Shown here: positions 46,282 to 59,955 of the stretch, one piece after another
Numbering within the stretch: position 1 is the stretch's first letter
Layout: every line of letters begins with the position of its first letter
Source: Alkalithermobacter thermoalcaliphilus JW-YL-7 = DSM 7308
Lineage (GTDB): Bacteria > Bacillota > Clostridia > Peptostreptococcales > Peptostreptococcaceae
Reading direction: 5' to 3'
NCBI GenBank assembly: GCA_001584565.1
Contig: LSFY01000001.1
Span: 358,001 to 422,000 of the forward strand
Length of the DNA stretch: 64,000 nucleotides
The notes under the pieces: generated by a model
What the model was told of the DNA's origin: nothing
The model's input: only the letters and a program-made list of their open reading frames with translations
The model's database searches: none
Program-made: the position numbers and the translations under genes

Positions 46282-46310
46282 AAAAGAGCCTTAACTTAAG
46301 GCTCTTTTTA
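46282..46310. terminator. Bidirectional terminator between thrS and the FtsH-like gene
   Basis: Eleven-bp stem aaaagagcctt / aaggctctttt, loop aactt; T-runs on both strands. Confidence 0.85.
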
Positions 46311-47691
46311 GTATTTTGCATAAATCATCATTTGTTAATGTTTCGTGTTCATATAAGTAATTAGATACCATATGAAGTTCTTCGATTTGGTCTTTTAAAA
46401 TTTGAACAACTTCATCATAACACTGGTTCATTATTGAGTTTATTTCTTTTTGAATTTTATCAATCATAAAAGCTTTGAAATTAGAGTCTATAGTCATATT
46501 TCCTAAAGAGCTCATTCCATATTCGCAAACCATTTGAGTAGCTATTTGAGTTATTTTATTAAGATCATCTTTAGCACCAGTAGAAGTGTGGTTAAATATT
46601 AAATCTTCAGCTGCTTTTCCACCAAATAAAACTTTTATTTTGTTCATCAAATCTTCTTTTGTATATATATATCTATCTTCATCAGGAAGCTGAAGTACAT
46701 ACCCTAAAGCTTGACCACGAGGAATTATAGATATTTTTTGAATAGGATCTGTATTTAATGTATTACTAACTAAAGCATGACCGGCTTCGTGGTAAGAAAC
46801 TATTCGTTTTTCCTTTTCTATTAATTTACTGTTTTTACTTTCAAGTCCTGCCACTATTCTTTCAATAGCTTTATCAAAGTGAACTTTATTTATTTGTGAG
46901 CATCCTTCTCTTACTGCAATTATTGCAGATTCATTTGCTATATTTGCAAGGTGGGCACCGCTAAGACCATGTGTTTTTCGAGCAATTTCTTCTAAATCAA
47001 CTTCAGAAGATAAAGGTTTATCTTTAGTATGAACCTTTAGTATTTCATATCTTGTAGAATAATTTGGATTACCTATATATATATGTCTATCAAATCTACC
47101 TGGTCTAGTAAGAGCCTCGTCTAATAGATCTAGTCTGTTAGTTGCACCGATTATTATTACATTAGAATCTTTATTAAAACCATCCATTTCAACAAGAAGT
47201 TGATTTAATGTCTGATCTTTTTCGTTATTACTTTCTAAATGTCTCTTAGCTCCTATTGCATCTATTTCATCTATAAATATAATACTGGGAGCTTCTTTTC
47301 TTGCTTTTTCAAATAAAGTTCTAACTCGTTTTGCACCTACGCCTACGTATTTTTCTACAAATTCTGAACCAGTTGTGTTAAAAAAAGCTGAATTGCTTTC
47401 TCCTGCTACAGATGCAGCAAGAAGAGTCTTTCCTGTTCCAGGAGGACCGTAAAATAAAATACCCTTTGGAACTTTAGCTCCCATTTTTCTATACTTATCA
47501 GGGTTTTTGATAAAATCTACTACTTCAACTAGTTCTTCTTTTACTTCATCAAGCCCAGCTACATCTTGAAATGTAGTCTTTGGCTTTGTAAAAGAAGCAT
47601 CTTCGCTAGTAGAATCTTTTTCCATTTTACTTTGATTAAACGCAAATACAGGTATTTTGAACCTTTTTATAAGGTTTTTGAAAGCTTTCAT
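46291..47691 (-). CDS. FtsH-like AAA+ metalloprotease lacking membrane segments
   Basis: 466 residues. AAA+ domain with Walker A GPPGTGKT (about 82-89), Walker B IIFIDEID, SRH region RPGRFDRHIYIG, then an M41 peptidase domain with HEAGH zinc site (about 301-305) and TSTGAKDDL. Typical FtsH has two N-terminal membrane helices and an outer domain (600+ residues); here only a short basic N-terminal stretch (about 20 residues) precedes the AAA module. It may be a soluble or peripherally bound protease. Start at 47691 with SD agaggtg; the ATG at 47700 lies within it. Confidence 0.9.
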   Translation of the reverse strand: MKAFKNLIKRFKIPVFAFNQSKMEKDSTSEDASFTKPKTTFQDVAGLDEVKEELVEVVDFIKNPDKYRKMGAKVPKGILFYGPPGTGKTLLAASVAGESNSAFFNTTGSEFVEKYVGVGAKRVRTLFEKARKEAPSIIFIDEIDAIGAKRHLESNNEKDQTLNQLLVEMDGFNKDSNVIIIGATNRLDLLDEALTRPGRFDRHIYIGNPNYSTRYEILKVHTKDKPLSSEVDLEEIARKTHGLSGAHLANIANESAIIAVREGCSQINKVHFDKAIERIVAGLESKNSKLIEKEKRIVSYHEAGHALVSNTLNTDPIQKISIIPRGQALGYVLQLPDEDRYIYTKEDLMNKIKVLFGGKAAEDLIFNHTSTGAKDDLNKITQIATQMVCEYGMSSLGNMTIDSNFKAFMIDKIQKEINSIMNQCYDEVVQILKDQIEELHMVSNYLYEHETLTNDDLCKILKRALS

Positions 47692-47795
47692 TGTATGCAC
47701 CTCTTTAGATGGTTTATTTGTATTATGTCTTTATTTTTTCCCTTATTATGATAAATATTAGTTAATAATTTTTCCATTTCCAGTTTAAAAAAATA

Positions 47796-47824
47796 TTGAC
47801 ACAAAAAAAATAAAATGATATACT
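47796..47824 (+). promoter_or_regulatory. Promoter of the infC-rpmI-rplT operon
   Basis: TTGACA (47796-47801), 17-bp spacer, TATACT (47819-47824), upstream of the L20 leader. Confidence 0.82.
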
Positions 47825-47839
47825 AAGTTCATGTGAAAT

Positions 47840-47970
47840 CAAGTAGAAGTTATCCGCTTCTCACCTTGCGACAAAGTTGTAAGGTTAATAGCTAAGTTCA
47901 AGATCGATGTTCTTAGTTAAAGTGTGCTTATTTTAGCGGATAGCTTGTGCTGTCCGCTTTTATTTTTTCG
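47840..47970 (+). promoter_or_regulatory. Ribosomal protein L20 leader
   Basis: Conserved ttatccgcttctcacc and the following stem, ending in a terminator hairpin agcggatagc / gctgtccgct (47935-47958) plus T-run. The 5' tccgct (47855-47862) can alternatively pair with agcgga of the terminator. In Firmicutes this leader lets L20 stop expression of infC-rpmI-rplT. Confidence 0.8.
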
Positions 47971-47991
47971 TATCACTGGAGGTGCGTTGTT

Positions 47992-48498
47992 ATTAAAGAA
48001 GTACAAATAAATGAACAAATAAGAGATAAAGAAGTAAGAGTAATACTATATACTGGAGAACAACTTGGAATAATGTCAGCTAGAGAAGCTCAAATGATTG
48101 CAAATGAGAAGAATCTAGACTTAGTAAAAATATCTCCTAATGCAAATCCGCCTGTTTGTAAGATAATGGATTTTGGAAAATACAAATATGAACAAGCAAA
48201 GAGAGAAAAAGAGTCTAAGAAAAAACAAAAAACTATAACAGTTAAAGAAATAAGATTAAGACCTGTTATAGAAGAACACGATTTAACTACTAAGGCAAAT
48301 CAGGCTATCAAATTCTTGTCAAAAGGAGATAAGGTAAAAGTAGAAGTTAGATTCAGAGGAAGAGAGCTAGGACATAAAGACATAGGGTTTCAAGTTGTAA
48401 ATAGATTTTTAGAAATGGTTAAAGATGCTGGTGTAGCAGATAAAGCACCTAGATTTGAAGGAAATAATATAGTTGTAATATTAGATCCAAAGAAGTAA
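47992..48498 (+). CDS. infC: Translation initiation factor IF-3
   Basis: 168 residues. VQINEQIRDKEVRVI at the N-terminus, GIMSAREAQMIANEKNLDLV, then the C-terminal domain (KEIRLRPVIEEHDLTTKANQA, VEVRFRGRELGHKD). Binds 30S subunits and checks start codons. The start is ATT (isoleucine codon) 7 nt after the SD ggaggtg, as in Escherichia and Bacillus infC, a rare start that allows autoregulation. A longer ATG-initiated frame at 47947 lacks SD. Confidence 0.95.
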   Translation: MKEVQINEQIRDKEVRVILYTGEQLGIMSAREAQMIANEKNLDLVKISPNANPPVCKIMDFGKYKYEQAKREKESKKKQKTITVKEIRLRPVIEEHDLTTKANQAIKFLSKGDKVKVEVRFRGRELGHKDIGFQVVNRFLEMVKDAGVADKAPRFEGNNIVVILDPKK

Positions 48499-48523
48499 CA
48501 ATATCTGAGAGGAGGAAATTAAT

Positions 48524-48721
48524 ATGCCAAAAATGAAAACACATAAAGGAGCAGCTAAGAGATTTAAAGCTACAGCTACTGGTAAACTAAAAAGAAGTAA
48601 AGCATTCAGAAGACACATACTAACTAAGAAGACTGCTAAGACAAAAATGAACCTTAGAAAGTCAGGATTAGTAAGTGCAGGAGATGCTAGAAGAATAGCT
48701 ACGTTACTACCATATATATAA
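48524..48721 (+). CDS. rpmI: 50S ribosomal protein L35
   Basis: 65 residues, very basic: [36 protein letters not shown]. Large-subunit protein. SD aggagga, 6 nt before ATG. Second gene of the IF3-L35-L20 operon. Confidence 0.97.
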   Translation: MPKMKTHKGAAKRFKATATGKLKRSKAFRRHILTKKTAKTKMNLRKSGLVSAGDARRIATLLPYI

Positions 48722-48750
48722 TAATTGTATAGAAAAAGGAGGTTACAACA

Positions 48751-49110
48751 ATGGCAAGAGTAAAAAAAGCAGTTAATGCTCGTAAAAAACATAAAAAAAT
48801 ATTAAAACTTGCAAAAGGTTTTAGAGGAGCAAGAAGTAAATTATTTAGACCAGCTAATGAATTTGTAATGAAAGCTTTAAGACATGCTTATGTAGGTAGA
48901 AAGCTTAAAAAGAGAGATTTCAGAAAACTTTGGATACAAAGAATAAACGCTGGAGCTAGAATGAATGGTTTATCTTATTCTAGATTCATAAATGGATTAA
49001 AATTAGCTGGAATTAATATAAATAGAAAAATGTTAGCAGAAATGGCTATAAACGATCCAGAAGGATTCAAGCAATTAGTAGAAACAGCAAAACAAAAAAT
49101 AAGTGCATAA
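48751..49110 (+). CDS. rplT: 50S ribosomal protein L20
   Basis: 119 residues: [20 protein letters not shown], then [17 protein letters not shown]. Assembles early on 23S rRNA and represses its own operon through the leader at 47840-47970. SD aaggagg, about 7 nt before ATG. Last gene of the operon. Confidence 0.97.
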   Translation: MARVKKAVNARKKHKKILKLAKGFRGARSKLFRPANEFVMKALRHAYVGRKLKKRDFRKLWIQRINAGARMNGLSYSRFINGLKLAGININRKMLAEMAINDPEGFKQLVETAKQKISA

Positions 49111-49116
49111 TAGATC

Positions 49117-49153
49117 AAATAAAGTTCCTAACTTTTAGGGACTTTATTTTTTT
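49117..49153 (+). terminator. Terminator of the L20 operon
   Basis: Fourteen-bp stem aaataaagttccta / tagggactttattt (one G-U) plus TTTT. Confidence 0.88.
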
Positions 49154-49229
49154 GTAATTAACTCAAAAGTACAAGCATACAATTTACTGAAGTATAAATA
49201 TTATATGTTAAAAATTTGGGGGAGATAGA

Positions 49230-50369
49230 ATGGATTTTTGCTTTTCAAAAGAACATTTAATGCTTAAAAATATGTATGAAGAATTTGCAAAAAATGAAGT
49301 CAAGCCATATGCTAGTGAAGTTGATGAAAAAGAAATGTTTCCTGTTGAAACTGTAAAAAAACTTTCTAAATATGGCTTTTTAGGGATACCTTTTCCTAAA
49401 GAATATGATGGTCAAGGTGGGGACAATCTAGCTTATGTAATGGCTGTTGAGGAGTTATCAAAAGTATGTGCAACTACAGGGGTTATAGTTTCAGCTCACA
49501 CATCTTTATGTGCAAATCCTATATATGAATTCGGAACACAAGAGCAAAAGCAAAAATATCTAGTTCCATTAGTTAAAGGAGAAAAAATAGGAGCATTCGG
49601 ATTGACTGAGCCTAACGCAGGAACAGACGCATCAGCTCAACAAACAACTGCAGTTTTAGAAGGAGATCATTATGTATTAAATGGATCTAAAATATTTATA
49701 ACAAATGCAGGATACGCTCAAATTTACATAGTAATGGCTATGACAGATAAAGGTAAAGGAACTAAAGGAATATCAGCTTTTATTGTTGAAGCAGATACTC
49801 CTGGATTTACAATAGGAAAAAAAGAATTAAAACTTGGTATTAGAGGATCGTCAACCTGTGAGCTTATATTTGAAAACTGCAAAATACCTAAGGAAAACTT
49901 ATTAGGAAAAGAGGGTCAAGGATTTAAAATAGCAATGAAAACGTTGGACGGAGGAAGAATTGGAATAGCTGCACAAGCGCTTGGTATAGCTCAAGGGGCA
50001 ATAGATGAAACTATAAAATACGTAAAAGAAAGAAGACAGTTTGGAAGAAGAATTGCAGATTTTCAAAATACACAATTTCAACTAGCTGATATGCAAACTA
50101 AAGTAGACGCAGCAAGACTTTTAGTATATAAAGCTGCTATAAATAAAGATAAAAAATTGCCTTATTCAAAAGAAGCTGCAATGGCAAAATTGTTTGCATC
50201 TGAAGTAGCTATGGAAATTACAACAAAGGCTGTACAGTTACATGGAGGTTACGGATATACTAGAGAGTATCCTGTTGAAAGGATGATGAGAGATGCAAAA
50301 ATTACAGAGATATACGAAGGAACTTCTGAAGTTCAAAAGATGGTAATAGCATCTCACATATTAAAATAG
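49230..50369 (+). CDS. Acyl-CoA dehydrogenase (short-chain, butyryl-CoA dehydrogenase-like)
   Basis: 379 residues, flavoprotein. Acyl-CoA DH signatures GAFGLTEPNAGTDAS and QLHGGYGYTREYPVERMMRD; the catalytic Glu is in EIYEGTSEVQ. Works with the EtfBA encoded next; in Clostridia such complexes reduce crotonyl-CoA (or related enoyl-CoAs), bifurcating electrons to ferredoxin. The rest of a butyrate cluster (crt, hbd, thl) is missing, so the substrate may be another acyl-CoA from amino acids. ATG, SD ggggga. 22 nt before etfB. Confidence 0.92.
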   Translation: MDFCFSKEHLMLKNMYEEFAKNEVKPYASEVDEKEMFPVETVKKLSKYGFLGIPFPKEYDGQGGDNLAYVMAVEELSKVCATTGVIVSAHTSLCANPIYEFGTQEQKQKYLVPLVKGEKIGAFGLTEPNAGTDASAQQTTAVLEGDHYVLNGSKIFITNAGYAQIYIVMAMTDKGKGTKGISAFIVEADTPGFTIGKKELKLGIRGSSTCELIFENCKIPKENLLGKEGQGFKIAMKTLDGGRIGIAAQALGIAQGAIDETIKYVKERRQFGRRIADFQNTQFQLADMQTKVDAARLLVYKAAINKDKKLPYSKEAAMAKLFASEVAMEITTKAVQLHGGYGYTREYPVERMMRDAKITEIYEGTSEVQKMVIASHILK

Positions 50370-50391
50370 AAAAATACTAGGGGGGTTTTTT

Positions 50392-51174
50392 ATGAATATA
50401 GTAGTTTGTATAAAGCAAGTTCCGGATACTACAGAAGTTAGATTAGATCCAAAGACAGGAACATTAATAAGGGATGGAGTTCCTAGCATAATAAATCCTG
50501 ATGATAAAAGTGGTCTAGAAGCTGCTTTAAGACTTAAAGATGAATTTGGAGCACATGTTACTGTAATAAGTATGGGCCCATTGCAAGCAGAAGCAGCCTT
50601 AAGAGAGGCTTTAGCTATGGGAGCTGATAGAGCAATTTTACTTACAGATAAATTATTTGCAGGAGCTGATACGTGGGCAACATCATCTACATTAGCAGGA
50701 GCGTTAAAAGAACTTGATTATGATTTAATAATAGCAGGAAGACAGGCTATAGATGGAGATACAGCTCAAGTTGGACCTCAAATAGCAGAGCACCTAAACT
50801 TACCTCATGTAAGTTATGTAGAAAATCTAAAAAAAGAAGATGATCATCTAATACTTAAGAGAGTATTTGAAGATAGATATCATCTAATAAAGGTAAAAAT
50901 GCCTTGTCTTATAACTACATTAAAAGAAATGAATACACCAAGATATATGTCTGTAAGAGGCATATTTGATGCATATAGAGAAAAAGAAGTTGAAGTTTGG
51001 AATTTTAAAGATATCGACGTGGATATCGAAAATGTAGGACTTAAAGGATCTCCTACTAAAGTTAAAAAATCATTTACAAAGGGAGCAAAAACAGCAGGAA
51101 AGGTATTTGAGGTTACTCCAAAAGAAGGGGCAAAAATAATTATAGAGAAGCTAAAAGAAAAATATATAATATGA
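50392..51174 (+). CDS. etfB: Electron transfer flavoprotein, beta subunit
   Basis: 260 residues. ETF signature INPDDKSGLEAALRLKDEFG and AGRQAIDGDTAQVGPQIAE for FAD/AMP binding. Forms a heterodimer with EtfA, accepting electrons from NADH and passing them to the acyl-CoA dehydrogenase. SD ggggg. Co-transcribed with neighbours on both sides. Confidence 0.95.
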   Translation: MNIVVCIKQVPDTTEVRLDPKTGTLIRDGVPSIINPDDKSGLEAALRLKDEFGAHVTVISMGPLQAEAALREALAMGADRAILLTDKLFAGADTWATSSTLAGALKELDYDLIIAGRQAIDGDTAQVGPQIAEHLNLPHVSYVENLKKEDDHLILKRVFEDRYHLIKVKMPCLITTLKEMNTPRYMSVRGIFDAYREKEVEVWNFKDIDVDIENVGLKGSPTKVKKSFTKGAKTAGKVFEVTPKEGAKIIIEKLKEKYII

Positions 51175-51192
51175 TTTTGTGGGGGGATAAAC

Positions 51193-52203
51193 TTGAAAAT
51201 TTCAGATTATAGTGGAGTTTGGGTATTTATAGAGCAAAGAGATTGTAATATACATAAAGTAGGAATTGAATTATTAGGAAAAGGAAGAGAAATAGCAGAT
51301 AAATTAGGAGAAAAACTTACAGCGGTATTAGTTGGTTATAATGTAGAAAATAAAGCTGAAGAATTAATACATTATGGAGCAGATCATGTTATAGTAGTTG
51401 AAAATGAAAAATTAGACATATATATGACAAAACCATATACAAAGGTGCTTTCAAATTTAGTAAATGATAGAAAGCCAAATGTATTTTTGATAGGGGCTAC
51501 AGCTATAGGAAGAGATTTAGCTCCGAGGATTGCAGCTAGAGTAAGAACTGGTCTTACAGCAGACTGTACAAGTATAGATGTAGAAGAAAATACAACAAAT
51601 ATATTAATGACAAGACCTGCATTTGGTGGTAATATAATGGCTACAATAATATGTCCTGACCACAGACCTCAAATGTCAACCGTAAGACCTGGAGTTATGA
51701 AGAAACCAGAAAAAGATGAAACAAGAAGTGGGATTATAGAAAAAATTGATATTTCTATAGAAAAAGAAGATATAGATGTAGAAATATTAAGTGTAGTAAA
51801 AGAAGAAAAAAATAAGATAAATATAGAAGATGCTAATGTATTAGTATCAGCGGGAAGAGGAATAGGAAAAAAAGAGAACTTACATAAATTAAGTGAACTT
51901 GCAAAGCTTCTTTCGGGAACGGTATCAGGATCACGTGCTGTAGTAGATGCTGGATGGATAGAAAAAAATAATCAAGTAGGGCAAACCGGTAAAACTGTAA
52001 GACCTAATCTTTATATAGCATGTGGAATATCAGGAGCTATACAACATATTGTAGGTATGGAAGAGTCAGAATTTATAGTTGCTATAAATAATAATCCAGA
52101 TGCTCCTATATTTGAAGTAGCTGATGTTGGTATAGTTGCAGATGCAAACCAAGTGGTATTATCATTGATAGATGAATTAAAGAAAGAAAAAAATATAAGT
52201 TAA
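51193..52203 (+). CDS. etfA: Electron transfer flavoprotein, alpha subunit
   Basis: 336 residues. C-terminal FAD domain with the ETF-alpha signature (LYIACGISGAIQHIVGMEES, IVAINNNPDAPIFEVADVGIV). No N-terminal ferredoxin domain, unlike CarE-type EtfA. TTG start with SD gggggga. End of the operon; strong terminator at 52249. Confidence 0.95.
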   Translation: MKISDYSGVWVFIEQRDCNIHKVGIELLGKGREIADKLGEKLTAVLVGYNVENKAEELIHYGADHVIVVENEKLDIYMTKPYTKVLSNLVNDRKPNVFLIGATAIGRDLAPRIAARVRTGLTADCTSIDVEENTTNILMTRPAFGGNIMATIICPDHRPQMSTVRPGVMKKPEKDETRSGIIEKIDISIEKEDIDVEILSVVKEEKNKINIEDANVLVSAGRGIGKKENLHKLSELAKLLSGTVSGSRAVVDAGWIEKNNQVGQTGKTVRPNLYIACGISGAIQHIVGMEESEFIVAINNNPDAPIFEVADVGIVADANQVVLSLIDELKKEKNIS

Positions 52204-52248
52204 ACCAAGCAAACGAAGGAGATTTAAGACGCCCTTGAGACTTTAATC

Positions 52249-52287
52249 AAAGAAAGCTTTTTGAAATTGCAAAAAGCTTTCTTTTTG
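52249..52287 (+). terminator. Terminator of the acd-etfBA operon
   Basis: Stem aaagaaagcttttt / aaaaagctttcttt with a 7-nt loop, followed by tt. Confidence 0.9.
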
Positions 52288-52299
52288 CAAAAAAATATA

Positions 52300-52328
52300 T
52301 TGACACTTCTTAAACTTCATGATATATT
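52300..52328 (+). promoter_or_regulatory. rRNA operon promoter P1
   Basis: TTGACA (52300-52305), 17-bp spacer, TATATT (52323-52328), 29 nt upstream of tRNA-Gly. Confidence 0.85.
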
Positions 52329-52356
52329 ATTACACGTGCCAGACACAAGAGAATAT

Positions 52357-52430
52357 GCGGGTGTAGCTCAGTGGTAGAGTTCCGGCCTTCCAAGCCGGCT
52401 GCGAGGGTTCGATCCCCTTCACCCGCTCCA
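52357..52430 (+). tRNA. tRNA-Gly (anticodon TCC)
   Basis: Cloverleaf with acceptor stem gcgggtg / cacccgc, loop cttccaa giving anticodon TCC, T-loop ggttcgatcc, and encoded CCA (52428-52430). It lies before the 16S gene of the rRNA operon. Confidence 0.95.
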
Positions 52431-52452
52431 AAAAATAACAATAAAAAAAGTG

Positions 52453-52481
52453 TTGACTCACATTTGAAAAGATGATATATT
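52453..52481 (+). promoter_or_regulatory. rRNA operon promoter P2
   Basis: TTGACT (52453-52458), 17-bp spacer, TATATT (52476-52481), between tRNA-Gly and 16S. The sequence around -10 (gatgatatattattac) nearly repeats that of P1, so the pair looks duplicated. Confidence 0.82.
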
Positions 52482-52563
52482 ATTACTTGTCGCTAAGACA
52501 AACGAAAATGAACTTTGAAAATTAAACAGCAGGTAATTAAGCCAGTTACTAAATATAAAAGTT

Positions 52564-54185
<1,622 letters not shown>

Positions 54186-54230
54186 AGTTTTACCTGCTGT
54201 TTAGTTTTCAGCGTTCATTGCTGAAAACGT

Positions 54231-54306
54231 GGGGATGTAGCTCAGCTGGGAGAGCACCTGCCTTGCACGCAGGGGGTCAGGAGTTCGATCCTCCTCATCT
54301 CCACCA
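54231..54306 (+). tRNA. tRNA-Ala (anticodon TGC)
   Basis: Acceptor stem ggggatg / catctcc, anticodon loop cttgcac (TGC), T-arm gagttcgatcctc, encoded CCA. In the 16S-23S spacer; no tRNA-Ile is present. Confidence 0.95.
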
Positions 54307-54361
54307 ATTAGCACTTAGTTAAAGTGCTTTAGCACTTTGAAAATTGCATAGCATTATAGCT

Positions 54362-57279
<2,918 letters not shown>

Positions 57280-57337
57280 AAATGCTATGCAGTTTTGAAT
57301 GTGCTAATATAAAAGTACAAAGTAAATTAAAAGATTA

Positions 57338-57453
<116 letters not shown>

Positions 57454-57523
57454 TAATCTTTTTTTGTGTATGTACACCTCTTTACATGGCAATAATAATT
57501 TGAATAAATAAGGAGGTGTTTAT

Positions 57524-58168
57524 ATGAGAATTCCTAAACATATAGGGGTTATACCAGATGGAAACAGAAGATGGGCAGTAAATAATGGGATGACAAAGGA
57601 AATGGGATATGATAAAGGATTAGATCCAGGGCTTGAGTTGTTTAGACTATGTAAAGATGCAGGGGTAAAGGAAATTACATACTATGGATTTACTACAGAT
57701 AATACTAAAAGGCCTAAAATGCAGGTAATGGCATTTACTAAGGCATGTGTAGATGCAGTTAATATGTTATCTAAAGAAGATGCGCAGCTTCTTGTAGTTG
57801 GAAATTCAGAATCTCCTATGTTTCCAAAAGAATTACTTCCCTATACTGAAAGAAGAAAATTTGGAAGTGGACAAATAAAGGTTAATTTTTTAGTTAATTA
57901 TGGATGGCATTGGGATCTTAATAATGTAAATAATGAGAAAGTAAGTAGCAAAGGTGAACTCCATAACTATCTAAAATCATCTGATGTATCTAGAATAGAT
58001 TTAGTAATAAGATGGGGTGGTAGAAGAAGATTAAGTGGTTTTCTTCCGGTTCAAACTGTATATTCTGACTTTTATGTGGTAGATGACTACTGGCCTGATT
58101 TCAAACCTGATCACTTTTATGATGCTCTTAAATGGTATGGCAAACAAGATATAACTTTAGGGGGATAA
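57524..58168 (+). CDS. Divergent undecaprenyl diphosphate synthase paralog
   Basis: 214 residues, cis-prenyltransferase fold. HIGVIPDGNRRWA has the catalytic Asp of the P-loop; TTDNTKRP replaces the usual SSENWxRP; DLVIRWGGRRRLSGFLP replaces RTxGExRxSNF; C-terminus WPDFKP. It is shorter than typical UppS (about 240-250) and several substrate residues differ, so chain length or function may differ. SD aaggaggtg before ATG. Located directly after the rRNA operon, separate from any cdsA/dxr-type neighbours. Confidence 0.85.
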   Translation: MRIPKHIGVIPDGNRRWAVNNGMTKEMGYDKGLDPGLELFRLCKDAGVKEITYYGFTTDNTKRPKMQVMAFTKACVDAVNMLSKEDAQLLVVGNSESPMFPKELLPYTERRKFGSGQIKVNFLVNYGWHWDLNNVNNEKVSSKGELHNYLKSSDVSRIDLVIRWGGRRRLSGFLPVQTVYSDFYVVDDYWPDFKPDHFYDALKWYGKQDITLGG

Positions 58169-58181
58169 TAATTATTATTTT

Positions 58182-58249
58182 GGCTCTTTATCAACAGATT
58201 AGATTGGACTCATTGTAATCCTGTCTAGCTATTGGATAGAGCCTTTTTC
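58182..58249 (+). terminator. Candidate terminator after the UppS paralog
   Basis: ggctct / agagcc (58182-58187 with 58238-58243) closes a long 50-nt structured loop and is followed by TTTTT. The rest of the 58169-58345 gap shows no gene. Confidence 0.5.
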
Positions 58250-58345
58250 TATATAGACTATGTTGAAATTTATATAAGAAAGATATAAAATTAAACTAAA
58301 CTTATATTAATGAATTTTTAAACTTATGGACAGGGGGATAAGGTA

Positions 58346-59932
58346 GTGAAAAATGTAAGTATTTTGTTAGGTTCATTATTGTGTACAGTTATTATTTATT
58401 TCTTAAAGAATTTTGAAGGAATATATTTTGCTTTAGCTGTATTTATAATCCTTTTGTTAGCAAATATAGCATTCAATATTAAATTTAAAGAAAATAGCGA
58501 GGATCTAATAAAATCTGAGATGCTAAAGCAAAGAAATCTCAATCAAAAATTTACAGATAAATTAGGTAAGTTAGGAGAGAACCTAAATGCTTTCTTACAT
58601 GATGTAAGAATAATAATAGGAAATGTATATTCCTTTTCGCAAAGACTTAGCGAAAATACAAATGTAATATCCCAAAATATATATAATAATTCTTTAACTT
58701 TTGAAGAAATATGTACATCTATAGAAGATTTATCAAAAACAATTGAGTCTCAAACAGAAGAAATTAAGAAAGTAGAAGATGCATCTGATAAGCTATTTGA
58801 ATTTGCAAATATGTCTAAAGATAATTCTCAAAGGGCTATAAATGAAGTTGAGAATATGAATGAAACTGTAGAAAAGAGCAAGGAAGTTTTTATAAAGGTT
58901 ATAGAGCTTTTAAAGTATAGTAAAGATGTTGGAAATGATATGTCAAATGAAATAGTAAACCTTACTTATCAAATAAAAGACATATACAATATAACAAGTG
59001 AAGTTGAAAACATTTCAAAGAAAACAAACCTTTTAGCGCTAAATGCAGCCATAGAAGCAGCAAGAGCAGGAGAATCAGGAAAGGGATTTGCTGTTGTAGC
59101 AGAAGAAATAAGAAAACTTGCAGTTCAGTCATCTGATTCTGTAAAGAAAATATCTGACATAATAAACTCTGTAACAGAAAAAATAATGGGCATATCAAAT
59201 AAATTTCAAGATGAAATAAATCTTATAAACAAAGATATAGATATAGCAGATAAATCTGTACTTTCGTTAGATAGTATATATAATAAGTCTGAACAGGTAA
59301 TAGAGGATGTCAAAAATATATATGACAAATCCGTACAACAATTAGAACTAGCTAAAAATGTAAATAAAATTATAAAAGATTTTACTTATGTAGTTGATAC
59401 AACAAATAAAGTTTCTTTAGAGATAAGCGAAAGAAGTATGCAACATTCTTCAGCTATACAATCTATTGCGTCATCGATTTCAGAACTTGAAAATATGTCT
59501 CAGGATACATTTGAATATATGAGAAGATATCTAGATAGCTTTAAGATTACTAACGAAATGGAAGAAAGAATAAAAGAAGCTTTTAAAGTTCTAAAAGATA
59601 TATCTAAAAACAAAAACATTTTAGAAAAGTCGTATGGAGCTAATTTTAGAAGAAAACTAAAGGAAATAATACAATCAAAATCTTATTTTGAGGTAATTTG
59701 TGCTTTGAATAAAGAAGGGTATAGTGCTGTTTCAAATTTAGATGAAGAAGATTTTGTGCAAAACTTTAAACATAGAAAATATTTTAAAGAAGGTATTATT
59801 GGAAAGGAATTTAGATCAAAGCCATATATTTCTACAGATACAGGAAATTATTGTGTAGCTATTTCTGTTCCTATAAAAGATGAAAAAAGCAATATAATTG
59901 GAGTGCTCATGGCAGATGTTATCTTAAGTTAA
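58346..59932 (+). CDS. Methyl-accepting chemotaxis protein with C-terminal cytoplasmic Cache-like domain
   Basis: 528 residues. Two closely spaced N-terminal membrane segments (about 5-20 and 25-45) with almost no outer loop, no HAMP seen, then a long coiled coil with the MCP hairpin [20 protein letters not shown] (tip about 228-247). After the signalling domain, residues about 430-528 ([50 protein letters not shown]) resemble a Cache/PDC sensor, which normally lies outside and N-terminal. GTG start with SD aggggga. The ligand is unknown. Confidence 0.88.
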   Translation: MKNVSILLGSLLCTVIIYFLKNFEGIYFALAVFIILLLANIAFNIKFKENSEDLIKSEMLKQRNLNQKFTDKLGKLGENLNAFLHDVRIIIGNVYSFSQRLSENTNVISQNIYNNSLTFEEICTSIEDLSKTIESQTEEIKKVEDASDKLFEFANMSKDNSQRAINEVENMNETVEKSKEVFIKVIELLKYSKDVGNDMSNEIVNLTYQIKDIYNITSEVENISKKTNLLALNAAIEAARAGESGKGFAVVAEEIRKLAVQSSDSVKKISDIINSVTEKIMGISNKFQDEINLINKDIDIADKSVLSLDSIYNKSEQVIEDVKNIYDKSVQQLELAKNVNKIIKDFTYVVDTTNKVSLEISERSMQHSSAIQSIASSISELENMSQDTFEYMRRYLDSFKITNEMEERIKEAFKVLKDISKNKNILEKSYGANFRRKLKEIIQSKSYFEVICALNKEGYSAVSNLDEEDFVQNFKHRKYFKEGIIGKEFRSKPYISTDTGNYCVAISVPIKDEKSNIIGVLMADVILS

Positions 59933-59955
59933 TATTATAGAGCAAAAATTGAGCA

